From Lutibacter oricola (lineage in GTDB: Bacteria > Bacteroidota > Bacteroidia > Flavobacteriales > Flavobacteriaceae): a stretch of 64,000 nucleotides of DNA. Below are positions 17,739 through 27,369 of the stretch, one piece after another. The notes beneath the pieces were generated by a model. It was given only the letters and a program-made list of their open reading frames with translations. It did not search any database and was not told the DNA's origin. Within the stretch, counting starts at the first letter, position 1. Every line of letters begins with the position of its first letter. Where the stretch lies: NCBI RefSeq assembly GCF_900106565.1, contig NZ_FNNJ01000005.1, positions 124,001 through 188,000 on the forward strand, in the 5' to 3' direction. The position numbers and the translations under genes are program-made.

Positions 17739-19598
17739 ATGAAAAGAACCGGTCTATTAGCTTACTTAATTCTAATTATTGGAGTTATTTACATTGGTAG
17801 ATTATTCTACTTACAAGTTTTAGACAATTCATATAAAATACCAACGCTTAACAACTCTGCAGTAAAATTAAAATATGAATACCCTGAACGAGGCTATGTT
17901 TACGATAGAAATGGAGAACTACTAGTTGCGAATCAATTATCGTATGATATTATGATAATCCCGAGAGAAGTAAAATCAATAGACACTTTAGAACTATGTT
18001 CTTTATTAAAAATATCTAAAGAAGACTATATAAAAAAGTTCAACAGAGCTAAAAGATATTCAACTAGAATTCCTTCAACATTTGTTGCGCAACTAGCTAA
18101 AAACGATTATGCGTATCTACAAGAAAAAATGCATAAATTCAAAGGATTTTACATTCAAAAAAGATCTTTAAGAGAGTATTTGGTAAATTCAGCGCCAAAT
18201 GTACTTGGTTATATAAGTGAAGTTAATGAAGATTTAATTAAGAAAAACCCTTATTATCAATTAGGAGAATTAATTGGTAGATCTGGTGTAGAAAGCACTT
18301 ACGAAGAAACTTTAAGAGGCCAAAAAGGAGTTAAATACATTCAAAGAGATCGATTTAACAAAGAAATTGGTCCGTATAAAAATGGTAAATACGATACCGT
18401 TGCAGTTCCTGGAAACGATATTACACTAACTATAGATTCCAAATTACAGCAATATGGAGAGGCTTTAATAATAAATAAGAGAGGTGGAATTGTAGCTATC
18501 GAACCTTCAACAGGAGAAATATTGGCACTTGTATCGAGTCCAACTTACAACCCTAACTTAATGGTTGGTAGAAATCGTTCTAAAAACTTTACTAAACTAT
18601 ATTTAGACACTATAAACAAACCTCTTATTGATAGAGGCCTGCAAGGTATGTATCCGCCAGGATCACCTTTTAAAATTATTACGGCTCTAACAGCATTGCA
18701 AGAAAACGTAATAAATACCACAACAAGTGTTAAATGTATTAATGGATATCGTTATGGATCTAGAAAAGGTGCTTTTATGAAATGCCACTGTGGTACACAT
18801 GGCAGCCCCGTTTCGCTAAACAAAGCTATATACAGATCTTGCAACAGTTACTTTGCCAATGCATATAGAAAAGTTATTGAAAAATACCCAACTTCAGAAG
18901 AAGGTATGAACACTTGGAATAAACATGTGGAAAGTTTCGGTTTAGGTAATTATTTAAACAACGATTTATCGGTTGGAAGAAAAGGGTTAATACCTGATGG
19001 AGATTTTTATAATAGATATTATCCTAGCGGAAGATGGACAGCTACATATACTATTTCAAATTCAATTGGTCAAGGAGAAATTTTAACTACACCTATTCAA
19101 CTTGCAAATATGACCGCAGCAGTTGCAAACAGAGGTTATTATTTTACGCCACATATTGTAAAAAAAATAAATAACGAGAAAATAAATCAACAATATACAA
19201 CACCAAAGTATACTTCAATAGATAAAAAACATTTCGAACCTGTTATTGAAGGTCTTTTTCAGGTATTAGAAAACCCAAGAGGTACAGCAAGTTGGTCTAG
19301 AGTTAAAGGCATCGAAATTTGCGGAAAAACAGGAACTGCTGAAAATCCTCACGGACAAGATCATTCTATTTTTATTGCTTTTGCACCTAAAGACAATCCA
19401 AAAATAGCCATTGCAGTTTTTGTTGAAAATGGCTATTGGGGATCTCGCTGGGCAGGACCTATTTCTAGTTTAATGATTGAAAAATATTTAACAGGAAAAA
19501 TCACTAAAACTTGGGAAGAGCAGCGAATGTTTAACGGAAGTTTACAAGAAGAATACGAAAAACAATTACAAGAAGAATTAATAGAAGTTGAGAAGTAA
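17739..19598 (+). CDS. mrdA: peptidoglycan transpeptidase PBP2
   Basis: 619 residues: one membrane helix (LAYLILIIGVIYIGRLFYL), a pedestal domain, then the transpeptidase domain. All three penicillin-binding motifs are present: SPFK with Ser309 nucleophile and Lys312, SCN in YRSCNSYFAN, and KTG at 530-532. It cross-links lateral wall peptidoglycan with RodA. The start abuts the mreD stop; rodA begins inside its last codons. Confidence 0.97.
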   Translation: MKRTGLLAYLILIIGVIYIGRLFYLQVLDNSYKIPTLNNSAVKLKYEYPERGYVYDRNGELLVANQLSYDIMIIPREVKSIDTLELCSLLKISKEDYIKKFNRAKRYSTRIPSTFVAQLAKNDYAYLQEKMHKFKGFYIQKRSLREYLVNSAPNVLGYISEVNEDLIKKNPYYQLGELIGRSGVESTYEETLRGQKGVKYIQRDRFNKEIGPYKNGKYDTVAVPGNDITLTIDSKLQQYGEALIINKRGGIVAIEPSTGEILALVSSPTYNPNLMVGRNRSKNFTKLYLDTINKPLIDRGLQGMYPPGSPFKIITALTALQENVINTTTSVKCINGYRYGSRKGAFMKCHCGTHGSPVSLNKAIYRSCNSYFANAYRKVIEKYPTSEEGMNTWNKHVESFGLGNYLNNDLSVGRKGLIPDGDFYNRYYPSGRWTATYTISNSIGQGEILTTPIQLANMTAAVANRGYYFTPHIVKKINNEKINQQYTTPKYTSIDKKHFEPVIEGLFQVLENPRGTASWSRVKGIEICGKTGTAENPHGQDHSIFIAFAPKDNPKIAIAVFVENGYWGSRWAGPISSLMIEKYLTGKITKTWEEQRMFNGSLQEEYEKQLQEELIEVEK

Positions 19599-20865
19599 AA
19601 AAAACAACATATTTTTAGGTATAGATTGGGTCTTGGTAGGTTTTTACTTCGTCCTTATATTTATTGGGTGGCTAAATATTTATGCCGCAACATTAGATGA
19701 AATTGACTACGATTTAATAAATTTCTCTACCGAATACGGAAAACAATTAGTCTGGATTGGGTTAAGCATACCTTTAATCTTGTTAATTTTAATGTTCGAC
19801 TCTAAATTCTACGAAAAATATAGTTCCATTATTTACATAATTTCCGTAGCATCTTTAATTGGATTATTTCTCTTCGGAAAAAACATAAATGGAGCCACCT
19901 CTTGGTATAATTTAGGCATATTTAGCTTACAACCTTCCGAGTTTGCAAAAGCCGCTTGTGCGCTTGCTATGGCAAAATTGGTAAGTGATAAACAATTCAA
20001 CTTAAAAAAAATAAACACACAAGTTCAAGCTTTTAGTATTTTATTAATTCCAGCAATATTTATTACATTACAACCAGATCCAGGTTCAGCTTTAGTTTAT
20101 GGTGCTTTTATTTTTGTATTATATAGAGAAGGTTTACCAACCTATTACATTACCATAGGTTTTGTAGCAATTATATTATTTATTACCACCTTATACTTTG
20201 GGTATTTAAATGTTTTAATAGCAACACTTGCTCTATTTACTTTGTTTATTATCTATTTTTATTTTTTCAGAAAAAAAGTTTTAAAACGTGGTTGGTTAAA
20301 ACTTATAGGTCTATATTTAATTGTAGCACTATCTACTATTAGTATCGATTTTATTTTTAATCACGTATTTCAACAAAGACATAGAGATCGATTTAATATA
20401 CTATTAGGAAAGACTGATGACATAAAGAGTATTGGATACAATACAAACCAATCGGTTACTACAATTGCCTCTGGTGGATTTTCTGGCAAAGGATTTTTAC
20501 AAGGGGAACGAACACAAGGAGATTTTGTACCAGAACAACAAACAGATTATATTTTCTCTACTATTGGAGAACAATGGGGTTTTATCGGAAGCTCGTTAGT
20601 TATTATTTTATTTGTAATGTTTACACTACGTATTATTTATACTGCTGAAAAACAAAAATCTAAATTTAGTAGAGTGTATGGTTATAGCATAGCTGCAATT
20701 TTCTTTTTTCACTTTGCTATTAACATTGGAATGGTTATAGGTATTTTACCTACTATTGGAATTCCACTGCCATTTTTCAGCTACGGAGGTTCCGCACTTT
20801 GGGGCTTTACAGTACTACTTTTTATATTTATTAGACTTAATGCTAACAGAACTTACGAGTGGTAA
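19588..20865 (+). CDS. rodA: SEDS peptidoglycan polymerase RodA
   Basis: 425 residues, ten membrane helices, SEDS family. Typical features: NGATSWYNLGIFSLQPSEFAK, QPDPGSALVY and the C-terminal GIPLPFFSYGGSALW. It polymerises glycan strands and pairs with PBP2. The start codon is TTG at 19588, 11 bp inside mrdA; the first in-frame ATG lies about 70 residues into the protein, past the first two helices, so TTG is required. The overlap suggests coupling to mrdA and fixed stoichiometry. Confidence 0.95.
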   Translation: MRSKKNNIFLGIDWVLVGFYFVLIFIGWLNIYAATLDEIDYDLINFSTEYGKQLVWIGLSIPLILLILMFDSKFYEKYSSIIYIISVASLIGLFLFGKNINGATSWYNLGIFSLQPSEFAKAACALAMAKLVSDKQFNLKKINTQVQAFSILLIPAIFITLQPDPGSALVYGAFIFVLYREGLPTYYITIGFVAIILFITTLYFGYLNVLIATLALFTLFIIYFYFFRKKVLKRGWLKLIGLYLIVALSTISIDFIFNHVFQQRHRDRFNILLGKTDDIKSIGYNTNQSVTTIASGGFSGKGFLQGERTQGDFVPEQQTDYIFSTIGEQWGFIGSSLVIILFVMFTLRIIYTAEKQKSKFSRVYGYSIAAIFFFHFAINIGMVIGILPTIGIPLPFFSYGGSALWGFTVLLFIFIRLNANRTYEW

Positions 20866-20935
20866 GCTAAAACAGTTAACATTACGTTTACACATCATTC
20901 TAAAAATTTCAATCTTTAATAAAACATATAACACA

Positions 20936-20975
20936 AAAAAAGCACCTCTAAATAAATAGAGATGCTTACAAAAAT
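20936..20975 (-). terminator. terminator of rpsT (minus strand)
   Basis: Read on the minus strand, AGCATCTCTA pairs with TAGAGGTGCT (one G-U) and is followed by seven T's. It lies between convergent rodA and rpsT. Confidence 0.75.
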
Positions 20976-20994
20976 TTTTTAATTTTTCTATATG

Positions 20995-21246
20995 TTATAG
21001 AGCAGCTACATGTTTAGCTAATTTAGATTTCATATTTCCAGCTTTATTTTTGTGGATAATATTGTTCTTAGCTAACTTATCTAACATTGCTACTACTTTT
21101 GGAAATAAAACTTCCGCTTCTTTCTTATCTGTTAAGGCACGTAAATCTCTAACAGCATTTCTTGTTGTTTTATGCTGATATTTATTTCTAACTTGCTTAG
21201 CTCTATTGCTTCTTATTCTCTTTAATGCCGACTTATGATTTGCCAT
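20995..21246 (-). CDS. rpsT: 30S ribosomal protein bS20
   Basis: 83 residues, highly basic three-helix protein (MANHKSALKRIRSNRAKQ; LDKLAKNNIIHKNKAGNMKSKLAKH). It binds 16S rRNA early in 30S assembly. It lies downstream of two tRNA-Glu genes on the same strand and may share their transcript. Confidence 0.97.
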   Translation of the reverse strand: MANHKSALKRIRSNRAKQVRNKYQHKTTRNAVRDLRALTDKKEAEVLFPKVVAMLDKLAKNNIIHKNKAGNMKSKLAKHVAAL

Positions 21247-21268
21247 CTTAATTTTTGTTTAAAAATTG

Positions 21269-21340
21269 TAGTCCGTAGGGGAATCGAACCCCTGTTACCA
21301 GGATGAAAACCTGGCGTCCTAACCCCTAGACGAACGGACC
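21269..21340 (-). tRNA. tRNA-Glu (TTC), copy 1
   Basis: Minus-strand cloverleaf: acceptor GGTCCGT/ACGGACT (first pair G-U), anticodon stem CCAGG/CCTGG with loop TTTTCAT (anticodon TTC), T arm GGGGTTCGATTCCCC. CCA is not encoded. Confidence 0.97.
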
Positions 21341-21388
21341 ATTATTTATTGTAAATACTTTGTAACTTTTAACGTTACTTGAACTTTG

Positions 21389-21460
21389 TAGTCCGTAGGG
21401 GAATCGAACCCCTGTTACCAGGATGAAAACCTGGCGTCCTAACCCCTAGACGAACGGACC
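21389..21460 (-). tRNA. tRNA-Glu (TTC), copy 2
   Basis: Identical over its full length to the copy 120 bp away, so the pair is a tandem duplication. The 48-bp spacer contains GTAAC/GTTAC, which could form a small processing hairpin. Confidence 0.97.
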
Positions 21461-21548
21461 ATTAAAATGCAACCCTTGGTTATTCCCTTAAATTGCGGTT
21501 GCAAAAATACACACTTTTTTTAATCAAACAATGTTTTTTTGAAAAAAT

Positions 21549-23027
21549 TTAATATGCTTTTGCAAATAATACTCTTTGAGTCGATTTTTTACCCGTTAAA
21601 ATACACTTTCCTTCTTCTAATTTATTATCTAAAGGAATACATCTAATCGTAGCCTTAGTAAGCTCTTTGATCTTATCTTCGGTCTCAATTGTACCATCCC
21701 AATGTGCAGAAACAAACCCACCAACATTTTTTATAGCTTCTTTGAATTCTTCAAAAGAATTTACCTCTGTTGTATGTTCTTTTCTGTAAGATATAGCTTT
21801 ATTAAATAAATTATCTTGAATTTCTTCTAATAAGTTAGCCACCACATCAACAACATCATCTTGAGAAACAGATTGTTTTTCTAATGTATCTCTTCTCGCT
21901 ACCTCAACTGTATTGTTTTCTAAATCTCTTTTTCCAATTGCAATTCTTACTGGAACACCTTTTAATTCATACTCTGCAAACTTTGCTCCTGGTCTGTAAG
22001 TGTCTCTAGTGTCAAATTTAACCGAAATTCCTTTCTTACGCAATTCCTTCACAAAAACGTTTACCTTGTCAGAAATAGCCTCTAATTGCTCTTCTCCTTT
22101 ATATATTGGAACAATAACAACTTGTATTGGCGCTAATTTTGGAGGTAGTACCAATCCTAAATCATCAGAATGAGTCATAATTAACCCACCTATTAAACGA
22201 GTTGAAACCCCCCAAGACGTTGCCCAAACAAATTCTTGCTTTCCTTCTTTTGAAGTATACTTAACATCAAATGCTTTTGCAAAATTTTGACCTAAAAAGT
22301 GAGATGTACCAGCTTGTAAAGCTTTTCCATCTTGCATTAAAGCTTCGATAGTATAAGTTTCATCTGCACCAGCAAAACGTTCGCTTTCCGATTTTGCACC
22401 TTTAATTACTGGCATTGCCATATAATTTTCAGCAAACTCTGCATAAACATCTTGCATTTGTCTTGCTTCTACTAAAGCTTCTTTTTTTGTTGCATGCGCT
22501 GTATGTCCTTCTTGCCATAAAAACTCTGCCGTTCTTAAAAACAAACGAGTTCTCATTTCCCAACGCATAACATTGGCCCACTGATTAATTAACAATGGTA
22601 AATCTCTATATGATTGAATCCATCCTTTATACGTATTCCAAATAATAGCTTCGGAAGTTGGACGAATTACAAGTTCTTCTTCTAGTTTTGCAGCTGGATC
22701 TACACGTAACTTACCTTCATTATTAGGGTCGTTTTGCAATCTATAGTGCGTTACTACTGCACATTCTTTAGCAAACCCTTCAGCATTTTTTTCTTCAGCC
22801 TCAAACAAACTTTTAGGTACAAGCAGTGGAAAATAGGCATTCTCATGTCCTGTTTCTTTAAACATTCTATCTAGTTCTGCTTGCATTTTTTCCCAAATTG
22901 CAAAACCATAAGGTTTTATAACCATACAGCCTCTAACTGCTGAGTTTTCAGCTAGATCAGCCTTCACTACTAACTCGTTATACCATTTAGAATAATCTAC
23001 TTCTCTCTTTGTTAAATTCTTGCTCAT
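21549..23027 (-). CDS. proS: prolyl-tRNA synthetase (short, archaeal/eukaryotic-type)
   Basis: 492 residues. Class II motifs are visible (motif 2 [24 protein letters not shown], motif 3 [16 protein letters not shown]), followed by an anticodon-binding domain and a C-terminal zinc-type tail ending LFAKAY with a few cysteines. It lacks the editing insertion of the long bacterial type. The frame reaches TTG at 23033, but the ATG at 23027 ([19 protein letters not shown]) is the better start. Confidence 0.95.
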   Translation of the reverse strand: MSKNLTKREVDYSKWYNELVVKADLAENSAVRGCMVIKPYGFAIWEKMQAELDRMFKETGHENAYFPLLVPKSLFEAEEKNAEGFAKECAVVTHYRLQNDPNNEGKLRVDPAAKLEEELVIRPTSEAIIWNTYKGWIQSYRDLPLLINQWANVMRWEMRTRLFLRTAEFLWQEGHTAHATKKEALVEARQMQDVYAEFAENYMAMPVIKGAKSESERFAGADETYTIEALMQDGKALQAGTSHFLGQNFAKAFDVKYTSKEGKQEFVWATSWGVSTRLIGGLIMTHSDDLGLVLPPKLAPIQVVIVPIYKGEEQLEAISDKVNVFVKELRKKGISVKFDTRDTYRPGAKFAEYELKGVPVRIAIGKRDLENNTVEVARRDTLEKQSVSQDDVVDVVANLLEEIQDNLFNKAISYRKEHTTEVNSFEEFKEAIKNVGGFVSAHWDGTIETEDKIKELTKATIRCIPLDNKLEEGKCILTGKKSTQRVLFAKAY

Positions 23028-23038
23028 AATCAAAAGTT

Positions 23039-23054
23039 TGGCACAAATATTGCT
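23039..23054 (+). promoter_or_regulatory. sigma54-like -24/-12 element
   Basis: TGGCACAAATATTGCT matches TGGCAC-N5-TTGC(A/T) at every conserved base. It reads toward the lipoprotein gene at 23127 (leader of about 60 bases). Caution: on the other strand the same bases include AATATTTG, a plausible -7 element for proS, so the match may be coincidental. Confidence 0.4.
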
Positions 23055-23126
23055 TCTTTTTTAGTAAAATGTACTAATTTCGACAAAACTAGTACTTTTT
23101 GAATTGTTCAACAATAAAAACTACAA

Positions 23127-24245
23127 ATGATTATGGAAGATTCTACTATTTTTAAATCCAAACTTTCACAAGTGAGTGCTCTTTTAGTACTTTTGGTAAG
23201 TTTATATTCTTGCGGTACGTATCAAAGTGTATATAATTCAGACAATGATGGAATTTACACAAACGACACTCATAATAGATATTATAACGATGACGTTGTT
23301 GAAGTAGTAGATCAAAAAACTTTTGATGAAAATTATTTTTCAAAAAAATTAAATGAAATTGATCAAATTAGTGATGATGATATTATTACTGATATTGATG
23401 AGTATTATTATGATGATTCTGAAGAGTTAGATACTAATGATTACGGACCTTGGGAATATACCAATGATGTAACTGTTAATGTTAATTCTGGTTACGGATA
23501 TTATGGTGGTTTTAATAATTTCGGGTTTTATGGAGGTATTAATAATTATGGTTATTACAATCCTTTTTATCATCCATACCACAACTACTTTCCTTATTAC
23601 TCTAGTTATTACTACCCTTGGAGGTATAATTACTACAACGCTTTTGGTAACTTCGACTATGTGTATGGTATTGGGTACAACCCTTATTATTCAATTTACT
23701 ACGGGCCATTTAGTAGCTATGGTAGAAATTACGGGAAAAGAAATTATGGAAAAAGAAATTCCTCGAGTACAAGTTCTCGCAGATATGCTTCTAACACAAA
23801 ATTAAGCAGGAGATCTTCAGTTGGAGCAATAAATAAAAACGGAATATCATCTAGAAGAAGTACTTCAAGTACTGCAAACAGAATAAAAAGAACTGGAACA
23901 TCTATTAGTAGTCCTTCAAAATCTATAAGAAGATATAAAACACCATCTAGCTCTACACGTACTAGAACATACAGTTCTCAAAAACCAAAATCAACTAGCA
24001 GCTCAAGAACAAAAACTTCTACAAGAAGATCAAGTAGTAATTACGGAAGTTCTAACAATAGAAGATCTACAACAAATAAAAGTTACTCTAAGCCTAACAG
24101 AAGTTCAAGCAGCAGTAGTAATTATAGCACAAGTAGAAGAAGCTCTAGCAGTAGCGGATATAGCAGTGGCTCAAGAAGTTCTGGAAGTTATAGTAGCGGT
24201 CGATCTTCATCATCTTCATCTAGAAGTAGCTCAAGAAGATATTAA
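23127..24245 (+). CDS. low-complexity Tyr/Gly then Ser/Arg-rich lipoprotein
   Basis: 372 residues. An N-terminal hydrophobic stretch ends in LYSC, a lipobox (SALLVLLVSLYSC). Then come an acidic region (about 30-115, DDDIITDIDEYYYDD), an aromatic Tyr/Asn/Gly/Pro region (about 118-205, GYGYYGGFNNFGFYGG), and a Ser/Arg/Thr tail of about 165 residues with a strongly positive charge. No catalytic domain. Acid then base ordering suggests self-association or binding to surface polymer. Two ATGs (23127, 23133) are possible. It is followed 24 bases later by an outer-membrane barrel gene, so the two are likely one operon. Function unknown. Confidence 0.8.
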   Translation: MIMEDSTIFKSKLSQVSALLVLLVSLYSCGTYQSVYNSDNDGIYTNDTHNRYYNDDVVEVVDQKTFDENYFSKKLNEIDQISDDDIITDIDEYYYDDSEELDTNDYGPWEYTNDVTVNVNSGYGYYGGFNNFGFYGGINNYGYYNPFYHPYHNYFPYYSSYYYPWRYNYYNAFGNFDYVYGIGYNPYYSIYYGPFSSYGRNYGKRNYGKRNSSSTSSRRYASNTKLSRRSSVGAINKNGISSRRSTSSTANRIKRTGTSISSPSKSIRRYKTPSSSTRTRTYSSQKPKSTSSSRTKTSTRRSSSNYGSSNNRRSTTNKSYSKPNRSSSSSSNYSTSRRSSSSSGYSSGSRSSGSYSSGRSSSSSSRSSSRRY

Positions 24246-24269
24246 TTAAAACATCAAACAGTTAACATT

Positions 24270-25604
24270 ATGAAAAAATTAATTTTAGGTGCAATGCTAT
24301 GCATTGCCTACATATCTAATGCTCAAACTTTAGACTACAACGATATTGGAGTTCTTTTTTCAAACGAAAAAATAAACGGTACAGCTCGTTACAATGCAAT
24401 GAGCGGAGCTTTTGGTGCACTCGGAGGAGATTTATCTTCAATAGACGTAAACCCAGCTGGTGCCGCTGTATTTATTAACAGTGAATTTGCTGCAACATTG
24501 AGCATTAATAATTCTGAAACAACTTCAACTTATTATAATAACAACTCAATATCTGAAAACGATGCAACAAATTTATCTCAAGCAGGTGGAGTGTTTGTTT
24601 TTGGAGGAAACAGAAATTCAGATTGGGGAAAAACCGCAATTGGCTTTAACTACACCATGGCAAATGATTTTGAAGATCTTTGGTTTGCACAAGGAAATAG
24701 TGGATATCCAACTTGGACTCAAGGACCCGATGACACAAACGATGTATACCTAGATTCTGACGGACAATATTTTGAATCTCTAACTAACGGAAAAAACAAC
24801 AAATATTCGTTTACAATTGCAACACAACATAGAGATAATTTATACTTTGGTTTTTCTTTAAACACTTATGATATTGAGCACTATCAAAGAACATTATTAG
24901 AAGAAAACAACCACGATGGTAGTGGCAATTACTTAGACGCTTCCTTACTTCAAGAATTATTAACTTATGGAGATGGTGTTTCTGTTAGCTTTGGTATAAT
25001 TGCTAAACCAAATCAGAACTTAAGATTAGGATTTGCTTACAAATCTCCTGTATGGTACAACCTTTCTGAAGAATATGTAGATTATGATCAAGAATTATAT
25101 ATAAGTAGTACTGATCAATTAATTAAAGATTTTTCTGGAGTAAATGGTTTCGATTACAAATTAAGAACTCCAAGCAAAACTACTTTAAGCGGCGCATATA
25201 TTTTTGACAAACAAGGTTTAATAAGTGTAGATTATACTTATAAAAACTACAGCAATATTTCTTTAAGTGAAGCAAATTTTAACGATCAAAACACTGCGTT
25301 TAAACAAAATTTAGAAAGCACTGGTGAATTAAGAATTGGTACTGAATGGCGTTTTGACAAACTATCTTTAAGAGGCGGTTATCACATAGAACAAAGCCCT
25401 TATAAAAATGCCTTTGATTCTGATAATTTAGAAGGGTTTTCTTTAGGAGCAGGAATTAAGTTTAGAGGAGGTAAAATTGATGTTGCTTATCAAAAAGACA
25501 ATAACACAGCTCCTTATAATTTTTACCCAGATTACAATGTTAATTCTGCAGAATTAGATATTGACAATACAAAAGTTACAGCAACGTTAGTATTAAATCT
25601 TTAA
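24270..25604 (+). CDS. outer-membrane beta-barrel protein, OmpP1/FadL-like
   Basis: 444 residues with a cleavable signal peptide (MKKLILGAMLCIAYISNAQ). The mature N-terminus NGTARYNAMSGAFGALGGDLSSIDVNPAGAAVF is the Bacteroidota version of the FadL-like hatch region, followed by about 14 amphipathic strands and a final TKVTATLVLNL strand. FadL-type proteins pass hydrophobic compounds. Substrate unknown. It ends at a strong terminator. Confidence 0.8.
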   Translation: MKKLILGAMLCIAYISNAQTLDYNDIGVLFSNEKINGTARYNAMSGAFGALGGDLSSIDVNPAGAAVFINSEFAATLSINNSETTSTYYNNNSISENDATNLSQAGGVFVFGGNRNSDWGKTAIGFNYTMANDFEDLWFAQGNSGYPTWTQGPDDTNDVYLDSDGQYFESLTNGKNNKYSFTIATQHRDNLYFGFSLNTYDIEHYQRTLLEENNHDGSGNYLDASLLQELLTYGDGVSVSFGIIAKPNQNLRLGFAYKSPVWYNLSEEYVDYDQELYISSTDQLIKDFSGVNGFDYKLRTPSKTTLSGAYIFDKQGLISVDYTYKNYSNISLSEANFNDQNTAFKQNLESTGELRIGTEWRFDKLSLRGGYHIEQSPYKNAFDSDNLEGFSLGAGIKFRGGKIDVAYQKDNNTAPYNFYPDYNVNSAELDIDNTKVTATLVLNL

Positions 25605-25624
25605 TAACTAATTTAATTATATGC

Positions 25625-25658
25625 AAAACGCCTCAAATTTGAGGCGTTTTTATTTTTT
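25625..25658 (+). terminator. terminator after the OmpP1-like gene
   Basis: Perfect palindrome at 25625-25650 (AAAACGCCTCAAA/TTTGAGGCGTTTT) and a T-rich tail. Confidence 0.92.
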
Positions 25659-25680
25659 AAATAATTACACTTTTGTTTTG

Positions 25681-25688
25681 TACTTTTG
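25681..25688 (+). promoter_or_regulatory. -7 element of the nfu-ubiE-porT run
   Basis: TACTTTTG fits TAnnTTTG, 51 bases before the nfu ATG; no -33 TTG at normal distance. Confidence 0.5.
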
Positions 25689-25738
25689 CACAAATAAAGT
25701 TGTTTATTTTTAACGACTCTAAATAATTCAATATAAAA

Positions 25739-26635
25739 ATGAGTACAATTTCATTTCAAATAGAACCAACAACAAACGAAAGCATAATTAAATTAACTAC
25801 TACAGAAATGCTAGTTAATGGAAGCTATCAGTTTAATAATATAGACGAGGCCCAAAACTCACCTCTAGCTCAACAACTTTTTCATTTACCATTTATAAAA
25901 CGTGTATTTATTTCAGCAAATTTTATTGCTCTAGAACGTTTTACAATTGTTGAGTGGAAGGATGTTCAAAACGAAGTAAAGGAACAAGTTGAAAACTTTT
26001 TAAATGATGGAGGAATACTAGTTACTAATGACGAAAGTGAAAAAAGAATACCTATTGAAGTTTATGCTGAAGTTACACCAAACCCTCATGTATTAAAATT
26101 TGTATCTAACAAAGCACTTTTTAAAACAGATTTTGAGTTTAAAAATATTGAAGAAGCTAAAAACTCACCTTTAGCAAGCAATCTATTTAGTTTTCCGTTT
26201 GTAAAAGAAGTATTCTTATCTGAAAACTACGTATCTATTTCTAAATTTGACATTGTAGAATGGAGCGAAGTTACCAACGAAGTAAGAAGTTTTATAAAAG
26301 AATTTATTGCTGCAGGCAATTTATTGGTTGAAGAAGTTGAAATTTCTGAAACACAAGAACAAAATAATTCTTCTGTAAATATTGAAAATCTTGATGATGT
26401 TTCTAAACAAATTATAGGCATTTTAGACGAATACATTCGTCCGGCAGTTGCAGCGGATGGCGGAAACATTATGTTCGACTCTTACGATGAAAACACACAA
26501 ACTGTAAATGTAATTTTACAAGGTGCGTGTAGCGGATGTCCATCTTCTACAATAACCTTAAAAAATGGAATTGAAACTATGCTAAAACAATTAATTCCTG
26601 GGAAAATAGAACAAGTAGTAGCTTTAAACTACTAA
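25739..26635 (+). CDS. Fe-S carrier, NifU-like with duplicated Nfu N-terminal domain
   Basis: 298 residues. Two Nfu-N domains lie in tandem (about 8-90 and 110-195; both contain NSPLAxxLFxxPFxKxVFxSxN), then a NifU C-terminal domain with the cluster-binding CxxC (Cys264 and Cys267, GACSGCPSSTITLKNGIE). It delivers 4Fe-4S clusters to apo-enzymes. Most Nfu proteins have one N-domain; the doubling is notable. First gene of a run with ubiE and porT. Confidence 0.9.
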   Translation: MSTISFQIEPTTNESIIKLTTTEMLVNGSYQFNNIDEAQNSPLAQQLFHLPFIKRVFISANFIALERFTIVEWKDVQNEVKEQVENFLNDGGILVTNDESEKRIPIEVYAEVTPNPHVLKFVSNKALFKTDFEFKNIEEAKNSPLASNLFSFPFVKEVFLSENYVSISKFDIVEWSEVTNEVRSFIKEFIAAGNLLVEEVEISETQEQNNSSVNIENLDDVSKQIIGILDEYIRPAVAADGGNIMFDSYDENTQTVNVILQGACSGCPSSTITLKNGIETMLKQLIPGKIEQVVALNY

Positions 26636-26640
26636 TTTTT

Positions 26641-27366
26641 ATGGCAGAAAAAGTAAAACCTTACAAAAACTCTAACCTTGGTAAAAAGGAACAGGTTACA
26701 CAAATGTTTGATACTATTTCTAAAGAATACGACGGTTTAAACCGTGTAATTTCTTTTGGAATTGATGTAAAATGGAGAAACAATGTTGTAGATATTATTG
26801 CAAAAACCAAACCTTCAACCGTATTAGATATTGCTACAGGAACTGGAGATTTAGCTATTAATTTGGTAAAAACAAATGCTAAAAAAATTGTTGGTTTAGA
26901 TATTTCTCCTGGAATGCTTGAAGTTGGTAAAGCTAAAGTTGAAAAACTAAAGTTGAACCAAATTGAAATGGTTTTAGCCGATTCAGAAAAAATTCCTTTT
27001 GAAGATAATTCATTTGACGCAATTACGGTAGCATTTGGCGTACGTAATTTTGAAGATTTAGAAAAAGGCTTATCTGAGATTTATAGAGTTTTAAAATCTG
27101 GAGGTACTTTTGTTGTTTTAGAAACTTCTGTACCTACAAAAACACCTTTTAAACAAGGTTATAACATTTATACAAAACACATAATGCCAACAATTGGCAA
27201 AGTGTTTTCTAAAGACAAAGTAGCTTATAAATATTTATCAGACTCTGCAGCTTCATTTCCATACGGAAAAGCCTTCAACAATATTTTAGCAAAAATTGGG
27301 TTTATAGATATTGAAAACAAGCCACAAACATTTGGAGTGGCATCTATATACATTGGAAAAAAGTAA
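26641..27366 (+). CDS. ubiE: demethylmenaquinone methyltransferase
   Basis: 241 residues, class I SAM methyltransferase (VLDIATGTGDLAINL, DISPGMLEVGKAK, ADSEKIPFEDNSFDAITVAFGVRNFED). It makes menaquinone, the quinone of this phylum. It starts 5 bases after the nfu stop and is followed by porT after 3 bases. Confidence 0.95.
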   Translation: MAEKVKPYKNSNLGKKEQVTQMFDTISKEYDGLNRVISFGIDVKWRNNVVDIIAKTKPSTVLDIATGTGDLAINLVKTNAKKIVGLDISPGMLEVGKAKVEKLKLNQIEMVLADSEKIPFEDNSFDAITVAFGVRNFEDLEKGLSEIYRVLKSGGTFVVLETSVPTKTPFKQGYNIYTKHIMPTIGKVFSKDKVAYKYLSDSAASFPYGKAFNNILAKIGFIDIENKPQTFGVASIYIGKK

Positions 27367-27369
27367 TTT

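Noticed and set aside
21269..21460. Integration site at the duplicated tRNA-Glu genes
   Set aside because: No integrase, no partial tRNA 3' copy elsewhere in the window, and normal housekeeping genes on both sides.
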